This document shows, in pieces, positions 16,083 to 24,602 of a stretch of DNA of 64,000 nucleotides. The position numbers and the translations under genes were made by a program. The stretch's first letter is position 1, and each line of letters opens with the position of its first letter. Location of the stretch: assembly GCF_003347515.1 (NCBI RefSeq), contig NZ_QEII01000323.1, forward strand, positions 82,128-146,127. The letters run 5' to 3'. The notes below the pieces were generated by a model, which was not told where the DNA came from, searched no databases, and saw nothing but the letters and a program-made list of their open reading frames with translations. This DNA comes from Rhodoferax ferrireducens (lineage in GTDB: Bacteria > Pseudomonadota > Gammaproteobacteria > Burkholderiales > Burkholderiaceae_C).

Positions 16083-17293
16083 GGCTGCAGCGCCGCTTGT
16101 GGCCCGGTCGCCAGCCTTGTCTGGGGGCCTTGTGTCACCGTGATCAGGACCTTGAACGCAGTGTCCGCCAGCACCGCCAGCGCGACGATGGGCAGCACAC
16201 CCAGCAGCACCAGGTCATGCGCACTGCTGAACAGGCCCTCGAACATGATGGCGCCCAGGCCGCCCGCGCCAATCAGGGCCGTCACGGCCGCCAGGCCAAT
16301 CGCCTGGTTGGTGGCGGTGCGCGCGCCCGCCAGCAGCACCGGCAGCGCCAGCGGCACCTCCACCCGGTAAAAAATTTGCAGCGGCGACATGCCCATGCCG
16401 CGCGCCGCCTCGCGCACGGCGGCCGGCACCTGTTCCAGCCCGGCCAGCGTGCCGCGCACCACCGGCAGCAGGCTGTAGAGAATCAGCGCGATGACGCCCG
16501 GCGCCATGCCAACGCCGCTGATGCCGGCCCGCGCCAGCGTCGGATAGGCCGCAGCCAGCAAGGCCAGCGGCGCCATCAGCAAGCCGAACAGGGCAATCGA
16601 GGGAATGGTCTGGATGATGTTGAGCACCGGGAACAGCGCCTGACGCCCGCGCGCGGATTTGCAGACCCACCAACCGAGTGGCAGGCCCAGGCACAGCGTG
16701 GGCAGCAGCGCCGCCAGCACAATGGCGATGTGGCGCAGCACGGCCGCTCCGAACACCCCGGACTGGTTGGCCCATTCCTTCATGATCGACAGCGCATCGC
16801 ACGCGCCCGAGAGCAGCGGCAGCGAGAAGAGAATCACCGCCATGAGCAGCACCGCTATGCGAACCGCCAGCCCCACTTGCAGACGCTGCAAGGCGTCCAC
16901 CACCGTCAACCAGAGAACGATCAACAGCGTCCAGAACGCGCCGCCCAACGCGGTACGCGCCAGCGGCGATTCGGTCAATGCCACCTGGCTGGCATAAGAC
17001 CCCGCCACGGCCAGCAAGCCCGCCAGCAGGGCGACCGCGCCGATCACCTGGAACCAGAGGACGGCACGCGTCGGTCGCAGCAGCGGGGCCAGCATGAGCG
17101 CCAGCAACAAGGCGAGCCAGCCCCACGACGGACCGTCCAGCGTCCGCAACAGGGAAACCGCCTCGCCCGACACCAGCCGGTTCGGCGCCACGCGCAGGAA
17201 CGGCAGGCCGGCGACGGCGCCAACACCGATGAAGGCAAGTACCGCCGCGACCGGATTCCAGCGCACCGGCAGTGCCCCGCGTAGCACGCTCAA
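16079..17293 (-). CDS. yehY: Osmoprotectant ABC transporter, long permease (YehY type)
   Basis: 404 aa. The N-terminal half adds about four to five membrane helices to the transporter core, the pattern of YehY rather than YehW. The core holds the coupling loop EAARGMGMSPLQIFYRVEVP. It is second in the operon, 15 nt after the binding-protein gene. Confidence 0.87.
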   Translation of the reverse strand: MSVLRGALPVRWNPVAAVLAFIGVGAVAGLPFLRVAPNRLVSGEAVSLLRTLDGPSWGWLALLLALMLAPLLRPTRAVLWFQVIGAVALLAGLLAVAGSYASQVALTESPLARTALGGAFWTLLIVLWLTVVDALQRLQVGLAVRIAVLLMAVILFSLPLLSGACDALSIMKEWANQSGVFGAAVLRHIAIVLAALLPTLCLGLPLGWWVCKSARGRQALFPVLNIIQTIPSIALFGLLMAPLALLAAAYPTLARAGISGVGMAPGVIALILYSLLPVVRGTLAGLEQVPAAVREAARGMGMSPLQIFYRVEVPLALPVLLAGARTATNQAIGLAAVTALIGAGGLGAIMFEGLFSSAHDLVLLGVLPIVALAVLADTAFKVLITVTQGPQTRLATGPQAALQP

Positions 17294-17308
17294 GCGCTCA
17301 GGCCCGAG

Positions 17309-18232
17309 CTACTTGATCAGGCCCTTGGATTTGAGAAAGTCGCCCGCCACTTTTTTGGCATCCTGGCCTTCGAGCTGAATTTTGGCGTTGAGTGACTGCA
17401 AGGTCGGGCCGTCCAGCGCCTTGAACACCGGCGCCAGAATGGTCCTGATCTTCGGGTTCTTGCTCAGCACCTCGTCGCGGACGATGGGCGTGGGCGCATA
17501 AATCGGCTGCACGCCCTTGGGGTCGTCCATGATGACCAGGCCCAGCGCCGCCACCGGGCCGTCGGTGCCATAGGCCATGGCGGCATTCACACCGGAAGTT
17601 TTTTCGGCCGCCGCCCGGATGGTGGCCGAGGTATCGCCGCCAGCGAGGGTCAGCAACTGCTCGGGCTTGAGCTTGAAGCCGTAGGCGCTCTGGAAGGCCG
17701 GCAACGCGTCCGAACGCTCCACAAACTCGGCCGAGGCCGCCAGCTTGAACTGGCCGCCGCCGCTGATCCATTTGCCCATGTCGTCCAGCGTCTTGAGCTT
17801 GTTGGCCGTCGCCACGTCCTTGCGCACCGCAATCGCCCAGGTGTTGTTGGCCGGCGAGGGCTCCAGCCAGACGATTTTGTTCTTCTCGAAGTCCAGCGCC
17901 TTCACGCGCTCATAGCCGGCCTTGGCGTTCTTCCAGGCCGGGTTGGACTCCTCGGCGAACATGAAGGCGCCGTTGCCGGTGTATTCCGGATAGATGTCGA
18001 TCTCGCCCGCCGTGATGGCGCCGCGCACCACCTTGGTGTTGCCGAGCGAGGACTTGTTTTCGGTCTTGATGCCGCCGGCCTCCAGTGCCAGCACGATCAT
18101 GTTGCCCAGCAACTTGCCCTCGGTGTCAATCTTGGAGCCAACCCGCACCGGCGCTGCCGGCTGCGCCAGCGCAGCGCCGGCCAGCAAGGACGCGGTGAAC
18201 AGCATGAGGGCTCGACGTTGGATAGGTTTCAT
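17309..18232 (-). CDS. yehZ: Osmoprotectant-binding periplasmic protein (YehZ/OsmF type)
   Basis: 307 aa with a signal peptide (about residues 1-23, ending ALAQP). PVRVGSKIDTEGKLLGNMI and IDIYPEYTGNGAFMF are the opening and ligand-pocket segments of quaternary-amine binding proteins (OpuBC/OsmF). First gene of the importer operon. The specific ligand (glycine betaine, choline or similar) is not determined. Confidence 0.9.
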   Translation of the reverse strand: MKPIQRRALMLFTASLLAGAALAQPAAPVRVGSKIDTEGKLLGNMIVLALEAGGIKTENKSSLGNTKVVRGAITAGEIDIYPEYTGNGAFMFAEESNPAWKNAKAGYERVKALDFEKNKIVWLEPSPANNTWAIAVRKDVATANKLKTLDDMGKWISGGGQFKLAASAEFVERSDALPAFQSAYGFKLKPEQLLTLAGGDTSATIRAAAEKTSGVNAAMAYGTDGPVAALGLVIMDDPKGVQPIYAPTPIVRDEVLSKNPKIRTILAPVFKALDGPTLQSLNAKIQLEGQDAKKVAGDFLKSKGLIK

Positions 18233-18363
18233 GGCATGGGCCTTTCGTGAAAAGAGTTGTTTTGATTTTGCAGCATGCCGGTGAATTGCAGTTGCGCAAA
18301 CCGCGCATAGGCCCCAAACCCGTCAAAATAGGACTCTTAAATTTTCGGCGCTGGAGCCTTGTC

Positions 18364-18579
18364 ATGCCCATCATCCCACCCCCTGATCCCACCGTCTGCC
18401 CGCTGTGCGGGCAATCCAACCAGTGCGCCGGGCAGGTGGAACGCGCCACCGGCGTCAAGCAACCACCCTGCTGGTGCACCCAGGCCACGTTCGGGGCCGA
18501 ACTGCTGGCGCGCGTGCCGGAGCCCGCCCGCCGCCTGGCCTGTATTTGCGCCGCCTGCGCGCGGACCGTCGCACCATGA
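18364..18579 (+). CDS. Cysteine-rich CWC-type small protein
   Basis: 71 aa with CPLCGQSNQC, PCWC and CICAAC motifs, the layout of the cysteine-rich CWC family; the Cys pairs probably bind zinc. Function unknown. Its stop overlaps the start of the next small gene (ATGA). Confidence 0.8.
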   Translation: MPIIPPPDPTVCPLCGQSNQCAGQVERATGVKQPPCWCTQATFGAELLARVPEPARRLACICAACARTVAP

Positions 18580-18803
18580 GCTGGTTGGACCGTTTTCCGC
18601 TGCTCTGGTTGAGCGTGCTGGCGCTCTGGATGGCGGTCGCGCCGATCACGCCCGAGCCGCACCTGATTGAAAAACTCAGGATGCTCTGGCAGGGCACACT
18701 GGCGCGCCCGATAGACATCTTCGACCTGTTCCTGCATGCCACGCCGCTGGTGTTGCTGGCGCTGCGCCTGTGGCGCTTGAAGTCGAAAACAGGGGCAACT
18801 TGA
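18576..18803 (+). CDS. Small two-helix membrane protein
   Basis: 75 aa. A first hydrophobic segment (LLWLSVLALWMAVAPI) and a second (LHATPLVLLALRLWRL) flank PEPHLIEKLRMLWQGTLARPIDIFDL, a sequence I recognise from short proteins often labelled RND-transporter-like in Burkholderiales. It is far too short to be a transporter. Translationally coupled to the CWC gene. Confidence 0.75.
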   Translation: MSWLDRFPLLWLSVLALWMAVAPITPEPHLIEKLRMLWQGTLARPIDIFDLFLHATPLVLLALRLWRLKSKTGAT

Positions 18804-18807
18804 CAAG

Positions 18808-18872
18808 CGCTACCTAATTTATAGCTACTTGCGCACTATTGACGAGGGCTAGAGGCTTATTTGGCGTATAAA
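18808..18872 (+). repeat. Dispersed short repeat before arsR
   Basis: GCTACCTAATTTATAGCTAC-TTGCGC..., then GAGGGCTAGAGGCTTATTTGG, the same family as the copies near 9850 and 56622. It lies between the small membrane gene and the ars promoter. Confidence 0.65.
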
Positions 18873-18893
18873 TCTGCAGCAACCCGATCGTTT

Positions 18894-18926
18894 ATTCAAT
18901 AATTCAACATAAGTTGTAGAATTGAA
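18894..18926 (+). promoter_or_regulatory. Putative ArsR operator
   Basis: An AT-rich dyad, TTCAAT...AATTGAA with an inner TTCAACA-TAAG-TTGTAGAA, ends 2 nt before the arsR ATG. ArsR-family repressors bind such imperfect palindromes. No clear Shine-Dalgarno sequence precedes the ATG, so the operator and translation start are nearly merged. Confidence 0.55.
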
Positions 18927-18928
18927 CA

Positions 18929-19285
18929 ATGGATAAATTATCAGCTATCGCCGTCTTTGAATCACTCTCGTCCGGCGTGCGCCTGGACATCTACCGGTTG
19001 CTGGTCAAAGTCGGACCGGCGGGCTTGGTCGCCGGAGAAATCGCCAGCACCCTGGCGGTGCCGCCAACCAATCTGTCGTTTCACCTGAAGGCGCTGACCC
19101 ATGCGCAGCTGGTCGCCGTGGTGCAGGAAGGGCGCTTCCAGCGCTACCGCGCCAACCTTAGCCTGATGCAGGATTTGATCGGATATTTGACCGAAGAATG
19201 CTGCGCCGGCCATCCCGAGCAATGCAGCGACCTGTGCCCGCCGCTGGCCTGCGCCGAGGCGGCGCTGCTCCCGACGCCGGCCTGA
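18929..19285 (+). CDS. arsR: Arsenic-responsive repressor
   Basis: 118 aa ArsR/SmtB winged helix (about residues 8-85, recognition region PPTNLSFHLKAL). It lacks the CxC of the E. coli helix and instead has a C-terminal EECCAGHPEQC cluster. This fits the Acidithiobacillus type, where As(III) binds a C-terminal Cys-Cys pair plus another Cys. First gene of a seven-gene operon. It should derepress on As(III). Confidence 0.92.
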   Translation: MDKLSAIAVFESLSSGVRLDIYRLLVKVGPAGLVAGEIASTLAVPPTNLSFHLKALTHAQLVAVVQEGRFQRYRANLSLMQDLIGYLTEECCAGHPEQCSDLCPPLACAEAALLPTPA

Positions 19286-19345
19286 GTCGGTGCAGAGGGG
19301 TGCGCCTTGCACGACTGTTATTTCAACCTTTGATGGAGTTTCAAA

Positions 19346-19732
19346 ATGAAGAAGATCCAGGTTTTTGATCCGGCCCTGTGCTGCAGCAGCGGCGTTTGTG
19401 GTGTCGAAGTGGACCAGGCGCTGGTCAGTTTTGCGGCCGACGTGGCATGGGCCCAACAGAACGGCGCCCTGGTCGAGCGCTTCAACCTGGCGCAACAACC
19501 GATGGTTTTTGCCGAGCATGCCGTCGTGAAGGGCCTGCTGGAACGCTCCGGCGAGAGCGCCTTGCCGGTGACGCTGGTGGACGGTGAACTGGCTTTGGCC
19601 GGGCGCTACCCGACGCGCGACGAGTTGACGCGCTGGCTGGCGGACAAGGTCCAGTCCGCCACCGAACAACCGGTGATGGAACAGTCCGCCCCAGCCCCCG
19701 GCGCCTGCTGCTCCGGCGGTCGCTGCTGCTGA
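19346..19732 (+). CDS. arsD: Arsenic metallochaperone
   Basis: 128 aa. C12, C13 and C18 (LCCSSGVC) form the As(III) transfer site, and the C-terminus has two more pairs, C121-C122 and C127-C128. ArsD hands As(III) to the ArsA ATPase encoded next. Full family length. Confidence 0.93.
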   Translation: MKKIQVFDPALCCSSGVCGVEVDQALVSFAADVAWAQQNGALVERFNLAQQPMVFAEHAVVKGLLERSGESALPVTLVDGELALAGRYPTRDELTRWLADKVQSATEQPVMEQSAPAPGACCSGGRCC

Positions 19733-19754
19733 TCCACAGGCGCGTACCAGAAGC

Positions 19755-19821
19755 CCGTCATTGCGAGCGCAGCGCGGCAATCCAGGAGTCATGGATTGCC
19801 GCGCTGCGCTCGCAATGACGG
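19755..19821. repeat. Perfect 30-bp inverted repeat between arsD and arsA
   Basis: The left arm 19755-19784 and right arm 19792-19821 are perfect complements around a 7-nt loop. The arm begins CCGTCATTGCGAGCGCAGCG. The same sequence recurs, altered, inside arsA (20762-20845) and as a half copy at the start of acr3 (22295-22326). It is not followed by a T-run. It may fold in the mRNA and tune expression between arsD and arsA. Confidence 0.9.
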
Positions 19822-19856
19822 ATTCAAGTGCTCATCAGCGTTGAAAGAAACCAACT

Positions 19857-21740
19857 ATGAAATTCCTCGATCAGCCCCCGCGTTTCCTGTTCTTCACCGG
19901 CAAGGGCGGCGTCGGCAAGACCTCGATTGCCTGTGCCACCGCAATCCAGCTGGCGGCGGCGGGCCAGCGCGTGCTGCTGGTCAGCACCGATCCGGCGTCC
20001 AATGTCGGTCAGGTGTTTGGCATCACGATCGGCAACCAGATCACCGCCATCCCCAGCGTGGCCAGGCTGAGCGCGCTGGAGATCGACCCGCAAGCCGCCG
20101 CGCAGGCCTACCGCGACCGCATCGTCGGGCCGGTGCGCGGCAAGCTGCCCGACAGCGTGGTGAAAGGCATCGAGGAACAACTCTCCGGCGCCTGCACCAC
20201 CGAGATTGCGGCGTTTGACGAATTCACCGCCTTGCTCATCGATTCCGCGTTAACGCACGATTTCGAGCACATCATTTTCGATACCGCACCCACCGGCCAC
20301 ACCATCCGCATGCTGCAGTTGCCGGGCGCGTGGAGCGGCTTTCTGGAGGACGGCAAGGGCGATGCCTCGTGCCTGGGCCCGCTGGCCGGGCTGGAAAAAC
20401 AGCGCACCCAATACAAGGCGGCGGTGGACGCGCTGGCCGACCCCGCGCGCACCCGCCTGGTGCTGGTGGCACGGGCGCAAGCCTCCACCTTGCGCGAGGC
20501 GGCGCGCACGCATGACGAGCTGGCCGGCATTGGCCTGTCCAAACAGTTTCTGGTGATCAACGGCGTCTTTCCATCCGACGAGGTCGCGCAAGACCCGCTG
20601 GCGACCGCCATCCGCCGGCGCGAACAGGCGGCGCTGACGGTCCTGCCCGCCGCGCTGCTGGCCCTGCCGACGGACCAGATTCCGCTCAAGGCGTTTGATC
20701 TGGTGGGGCTGGACGCTTTGCGCCAGCTGCTGACATCTAGCGCTCCAGTCGCAGCCGATGTCCGTCATCGCGAGGCCGCAGGCCGTGGCGATCCAGAATG
20801 GCGTGCCCGCGATATGGATTACCGCGCTTCGCTCGCAATGACGGAGTTGGCAGAACCCGGTTCCCTTACCGCCCCCAGCCTGTCGCAGCTGGTGGACGAG
20901 ATCGCCGCCGACGGCCACGGTCTGGTGATGCTGATGGGCAAGGGCGGCGTCGGCAAAACCACGCTGGCGGCGGCGGTGGCGGTGCAGCTGGCGCACCGCG
21001 GCTTGAGCGTGCACCTGACCACCTCCGACCCCGCCGCGCATCTGCTCGAGACCCTGCACGGCACGCTGGAACACCTGACGGTCAGCCGCATCGACCCGCA
21101 CGAAGTCACCGAACGCTACCGCGCACAAGTGCTGGCAGCCAAGGGCGCCAAGCTCGACGCCGCCGGCCGCGCCCTGCTGGAGGAAGACCTGCGTTCGCCC
21201 TGCACCGAAGAGATTGCCGTGTTCCAGGCCTTCTCGCGCATCATTCGCGAGGCCGGGCAAAAGTTTGTCGTGATGGACACCGCGCCCACCGGCCACACCT
21301 TGCTGCTGCTGGACGCCACCGGCGCCTACCACCGCGACATCGCGCGCCAGATGGAAGCCAGCAAGATGCACTTCACGACACCGATGATGCAGTTGCAAGA
21401 CCCGAAGCAAACCAAGGTACTGCTGGTGACGCTGGCCGAAACCACGCCGGTGCTGGAGGCCGCCAATCTGCAGGCCGACCTGCAGCGCGCCGGCATCGCG
21501 CCCTGGGCCTGGGTCATCAACAACAGCGTGGCGGCCACCTCGATGACCGCGCCGCTTACGTCACCCTTGTTACGCCAACGCGCCCGCAACGAACTGCGCG
21601 AGATCGAAGCGGTCGCCAGCCGCCACGCCCAGCGTTACGCCCTGGTGCCCTTGCTGCAAGACGAACCGGTTGGCGTCGAACGCCTTTTGCAACTTGCCGC
21701 CAATCCATCCACCAAAACACTAACTCCCAAGGAAATCTGA
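19857..21740 (+). CDS. arsA: Arsenite-transporting ATPase
   Basis: 627 aa with two homologous ATPase halves: P-loop GKGGVGKTS at 15-23 and DTAPTGHT at 142-149 in A1; GKGGVGKTT at 361-369 and a second DTAPTGHT in A2. Metal-site cysteines C113 and C172 sit at the same numbers as in the E. coli protein, and the third is C449 against E. coli 422. The extra 27 residues fall in the linker (about 301-328) and are encoded by a copy of the ars-operon palindrome. ArsA energises arsenite efflux through the downstream Acr3 pump. Confidence 0.94.
   Translation: MKFLDQPPRFLFFTGKGGVGKTSIACATAIQLAAAGQRVLLVSTDPASNVGQVFGITIGNQITAIPSVARLSALEIDPQAAAQAYRDRIVGPVRGKLPDSVVKGIEEQLSGACTTEIAAFDEFTALLIDSALTHDFEHIIFDTAPTGHTIRMLQLPGAWSGFLEDGKGDASCLGPLAGLEKQRTQYKAAVDALADPARTRLVLVARAQASTLREAARTHDELAGIGLSKQFLVINGVFPSDEVAQDPLATAIRRREQAALTVLPAALLALPTDQIPLKAFDLVGLDALRQLLTSSAPVAADVRHREAAGRGDPEWRARDMDYRASLAMTELAEPGSLTAPSLSQLVDEIAADGHGLVMLMGKGGVGKTTLAAAVAVQLAHRGLSVHLTTSDPAAHLLETLHGTLEHLTVSRIDPHEVTERYRAQVLAAKGAKLDAAGRALLEEDLRSPCTEEIAVFQAFSRIIREAGQKFVVMDTAPTGHTLLLLDATGAYHRDIARQMEASKMHFTTPMMQLQDPKQTKVLLVTLAETTPVLEAANLQADLQRAGIAPWAWVINNSVAATSMTAPLTSPLLRQRARNELREIEAVASRHAQRYALVPLLQDEPVGVERLLQLAANPSTKTLTPKEI
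20762..20845. repeat. Degenerate palindrome copy inside arsA
   Basis: CCGTCATCGCGAGGCCGCAGG... on the left and ...GCTTCGCTCGCAATGACGGAG on the right give an imperfect inverted repeat of the 19755-19821 type. It is about 84 nt, a multiple of three, and is read through in frame as the inter-domain linker. Confidence 0.7.
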
Positions 21741-21741
21741 A

Positions 21742-22242
21742 ATGACCGACAAAGTCCTGAACGTCTTGTTCCTGTGCACCCACAACTCGGCGCGCAGCAT
21801 CCTGGCCGAAGCCATCCTCAACCACATCGGCCGGGGTCGCTTCAAGGCCTATTCGGCCGGTAGCAGCCCGCGCGACAATCAACAACCCAACCCGCTGGGC
21901 CTGCAAGTGCTGCAAAACGCGGGCATTGCCGTGGCGGGTCTGCGCAGCAAGAGCTGGGACGAATTCGCCAGCCCGGAGGCGCCACACATGGACCTGGTGA
22001 TCACCGTCTGCGACAACGCCGCCGGCGAGGTCTGCCCCTACTGGCCCGGCCAGCCGGCTACCGCGCACTGGGGCTACCCCGACCCGTCGGTCGGTGATGG
22101 CTCGGAAGCCCAGAAGCTGGAAGCCTTTCGCCAGACCCTGCACGCGCTCAAACGCCGGCTTGAACTGCTGATCAGCCTGCCCCCCGCGAAGCTGGAAAAG
22201 ACCTTGCTGCAGAGTACGGCCCGCGACCTGGCCAAGGGGTAA
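21742..22242 (+). CDS. arsC: Arsenate reductase, low-molecular-weight phosphatase type
   Basis: 166 aa. The phosphatase loop CTHNSARS carries the nucleophile C12, and PDPSVGDG provides the acid loop. The fold is that of thioredoxin- or mycothiol-linked ArsC proteins, which reduce As(V) to As(III). It starts 2 nt after the arsA stop. A second, unrelated arsenate reductase follows at 23392. Confidence 0.88.
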   Translation: MTDKVLNVLFLCTHNSARSILAEAILNHIGRGRFKAYSAGSSPRDNQQPNPLGLQVLQNAGIAVAGLRSKSWDEFASPEAPHMDLVITVCDNAAGEVCPYWPGQPATAHWGYPDPSVGDGSEAQKLEAFRQTLHALKRRLELLISLPPAKLEKTLLQSTARDLAKG

Positions 22243-22246
22243 GACC

Positions 22247-23395
22247 ATGGACGCCCCACGTCAAGACAGCACCCAACCGGCGACCGCTGCTGCTTCGTCG
22301 TTGCGAGCGCAGCGCGGCAATCCAGGCGCCATGAGCCTCTTCGAGCGCTATCTCACCGTCTGGGTATTCCTGTGCATTGTCGTCGGCATTGTGCTCGGCC
22401 AGTGGCTGCCCGGTGTGTTTCAGGCCATCGGCGGCATGGAGGTGGCGAATGTCAACCTGCCCGTCGGTGTGCTGATCTGGGTCATGATCATTCCGATGTT
22501 GGTCAAGGTGGACTTTGGCGCGCTGCACGAGGTGCGCCAGCATGTAAAGGGCATCGGCGTCACGCTGTTCGTCAACTGGCTGGTGAAACCGTTCACCATG
22601 GCCTTCCTCGGCTGGCTGTTCATCCGCCATCTGTTTGCGCCGCTGCTGCCCGCCGACCAGCTCGACAGTTATATCGCCGGCCTGATTTTGCTGGCCGCCG
22701 CGCCCTGCACCGCCATGGTGTTTGTCTGGAGCCGGCTTACCGGTGGTGACCCGCTGTTCACCCTGTCGCAAGTGGCGCTGAACGACAGCATCATGGTGAT
22801 CGCCTTTGCGCCGCTGGTGGCGTTCTTGCTGGGCATCTCGGCCATCACCGTGCCGTGGGCAACGCTGCTGATTTCAGTGGGGCTGTACATCGTGATTCCA
22901 GTGCTGCTGGCGCAGCTGTGGCGCAAGGCCTTGATGGCCAAGGGACCGGCCGCATTTGACGCCGCCATGCACAGGATCGGCCCCTGGTCCATCGCTGCCT
23001 TGCTGGCCACGCTGGTGCTGCTGTTCGCCTTCCAGGGTGAGGCGATTTTGAAGCAGCCGCTGGTGATTGCCTTGCTGGCCGTGCCGATTTTGATCCAGGT
23101 GTTTTTCAACTCTGCGCTGGCTTACTGGCTGAACCGCGCAGTCGGTGAAAAACACAATATCGCCTGCCCCTCGGCCTTGATTGGCGCCTCCAACTTCTTC
23201 GAGCTGGCGGTGGCAGCGGCCATCAGCCTGTTTGGCTTCAACTCGGGCGCGGCACTGGCCACGGTGGTGGGCGTGCTGATCGAAGTGCCGGTGATGCTGC
23301 TGGTCGTCTACATTGTCAACAATTCCAAACCCTGGTACGAACGCGGCTTGACCCACCAAGCGCCAGCGTCCCGCTCTGAAAGAACCCAGCCATGA
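22247..23395 (+). CDS. acr3: Arsenite efflux permease, Acr3 family
   Basis: 382 aa with ten predicted membrane helices. LAAAPCTAMVFVWS carries the conserved essential Cys of Acr3. ATG at 22247 follows a purine-rich AAGGGGTAAG site. Residues about 17-27 (SSLRAQRGNPG) come from a half copy of the ars-operon palindrome; a typical Acr3 would begin around MSLFERYLTV (ATG at 22331). The longer start is kept because of its ribosome site. Works with ArsA/ArsD to expel As(III). Confidence 0.92.
   Translation: MDAPRQDSTQPATAAASSLRAQRGNPGAMSLFERYLTVWVFLCIVVGIVLGQWLPGVFQAIGGMEVANVNLPVGVLIWVMIIPMLVKVDFGALHEVRQHVKGIGVTLFVNWLVKPFTMAFLGWLFIRHLFAPLLPADQLDSYIAGLILLAAAPCTAMVFVWSRLTGGDPLFTLSQVALNDSIMVIAFAPLVAFLLGISAITVPWATLLISVGLYIVIPVLLAQLWRKALMAKGPAAFDAAMHRIGPWSIAALLATLVLLFAFQGEAILKQPLVIALLAVPILIQVFFNSALAYWLNRAVGEKHNIACPSALIGASNFFELAVAAAISLFGFNSGAALATVVGVLIEVPVMLLVVYIVNNSKPWYERGLTHQAPASRSERTQP
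22295..22326. repeat. Half copy of the ars palindrome at the acr3 start
   Basis: TCGTCGTTGCGAGCGCAGCG followed by CGGCAATCCAGG matches the left arm of 19755-19784. Only one arm is present. It lies within the first 27 codons of acr3 as annotated. Confidence 0.75.
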
Positions 23396-23814
23396 CCGAC
23401 ATCACGATTTTTCACAACCCCAAGTGCGGCACCTCGCGCAACACGCTGGCACTGATCCGCAACAGCGGTGTCGAGCCGCGTGTCATTCCCTATCTGCAAA
23501 CACCGCCGACCCGGACTGAGCTGGTGGCGCTGATTGGTGCCCTCGGCACGCCGGTGCGCGAGGTGATGCGCGCCAAGGAAGCGGTCTACCAAGAGCTGGA
23601 CCTGGACAACCCCAAGTGGACCGATGACGAGCTGGTCGACGCCATGCTGGCACACCCGATCCTGATCAACCGTCCTATCGTCGTCACGCCGCTGGGCGCG
23701 CGCCTGTGCCGACCGTCCGAAGCCGTGCTCGACATTCTGCCCCAGCCGCAACAGGGCGCCTTCACCAAGGAAGATGGCGAAGCGGTGATCGACGAGCAAG
23801 GCCGACGGGTCTGA
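23392..23814 (+). CDS. arsC: Arsenate reductase, glutaredoxin-coupled type
   Basis: 140 aa. C12 in NPKCGTSRNTL is the catalytic cysteine; ILINRPIVV and further arginines match the R60/R94/R107 arsenate pocket of the plasmid R773 enzyme. It overlaps acr3 by 4 nt. It adds a glutathione/glutaredoxin-driven route beside the LMW-PTP-type enzyme. Confidence 0.92.
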   Translation: MTDITIFHNPKCGTSRNTLALIRNSGVEPRVIPYLQTPPTRTELVALIGALGTPVREVMRAKEAVYQELDLDNPKWTDDELVDAMLAHPILINRPIVVTPLGARLCRPSEAVLDILPQPQQGAFTKEDGEAVIDEQGRRV

Positions 23815-23818
23815 ACCG

Positions 23819-24541
23819 ATGTCCGACTTGTTAGCCGATCTGCCCCAGGTCAAGGCCGAACGTTTCAACGTTCCCGACCTTGCCCAACTGCGCCCCGCCG
23901 TGCCCAGCACCCATGCACCGCGGTTTCTGCTGCTCTACGGCTCCTTGCGCGCACGCTCGTTCAGCCGGCTTCTGACCGAGGAGGCCGCGCGCCTGCTGAC
24001 GGCCATGGGCGCCGAGGTCAAAATCTTCAACCCCAGCGGCCTGCCGCTGCCCGACGACGCACCCGAGAGTCACCCCAAGGTGGCGGAGTTGCGGGCGCTG
24101 GCGCATTGGGCGGAAGGCATGGTGTGGTGCTCGCCCGAGCGCCACGGCGCCATGACCGGCATCATAAAAAGCCAGATCGACTGGATTCCCCTGTCGGTTG
24201 GCGCCGTGCGACCGACGCAGGGCAAGACGCTGGCGCTGATGCAGGTGTGCGGCGGCTCGCAATCCTTTAACGCCGTCAACCAGTTGCGCGTGCTGGGCCG
24301 CTGGATGCGCATGCTGACCATCCCGAACCAGTCCTCGGTCGCCAAGGCTTTTCTGGAATTCGACGAGGCCGGACGCATGAAGCCATCGGCCTACTTTGAT
24401 CGGGTGGTGGACGTGATGGAAGAGCTGGTCAAGTTCACTTTGTTGACCCGGGACATCGGGCCCTACCTGGTGGACCGCTACAGTGAGCGCAAGGAAAGCG
24501 CCGAGGAGCTGTCCAGGCGGGTCAACCAGAAGGCTATCTGA
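23819..24541 (+). CDS. arsH: NADPH-dependent FMN reductase ArsH
   Basis: 240 aa. The flavodoxin-like FMN motif LYGSLRARSFSRLL (about 40-53) and WCSPERHGAMTG are typical; ArsH oxidises trivalent organoarsenicals or reduces quinones. Last gene of the ars operon. Its 3' part (from K117) has a second, diverged copy at 34750-35115, on the other side of the tetrathionate module. Confidence 0.93.
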   Translation: MSDLLADLPQVKAERFNVPDLAQLRPAVPSTHAPRFLLLYGSLRARSFSRLLTEEAARLLTAMGAEVKIFNPSGLPLPDDAPESHPKVAELRALAHWAEGMVWCSPERHGAMTGIIKSQIDWIPLSVGAVRPTQGKTLALMQVCGGSQSFNAVNQLRVLGRWMRMLTIPNQSSVAKAFLEFDEAGRMKPSAYFDRVVDVMEELVKFTLLTRDIGPYLVDRYSERKESAEELSRRVNQKAI

Positions 24542-24602
24542 CTACTCATTTTTTGATAGCTGCTAGCGCATGAGGTACGCGGGCTGGAGGCGAATTAATT
24601 CA
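24542..24602 (+). repeat. Dispersed short repeat after arsH
   Basis: TTTTTTGATAGCTGCTAGCG...GCGGGCTGGAGGCGAATTAATTC matches the repeat family. It lies exactly at the junction between the ars operon and the tetrathionate module. Confidence 0.6.

Noticed and set aside
19755..19821. Intrinsic terminator between arsD and arsA
   Set aside because: The stem is perfect but no T-run follows, and the operon continues; treated as a repeat element.
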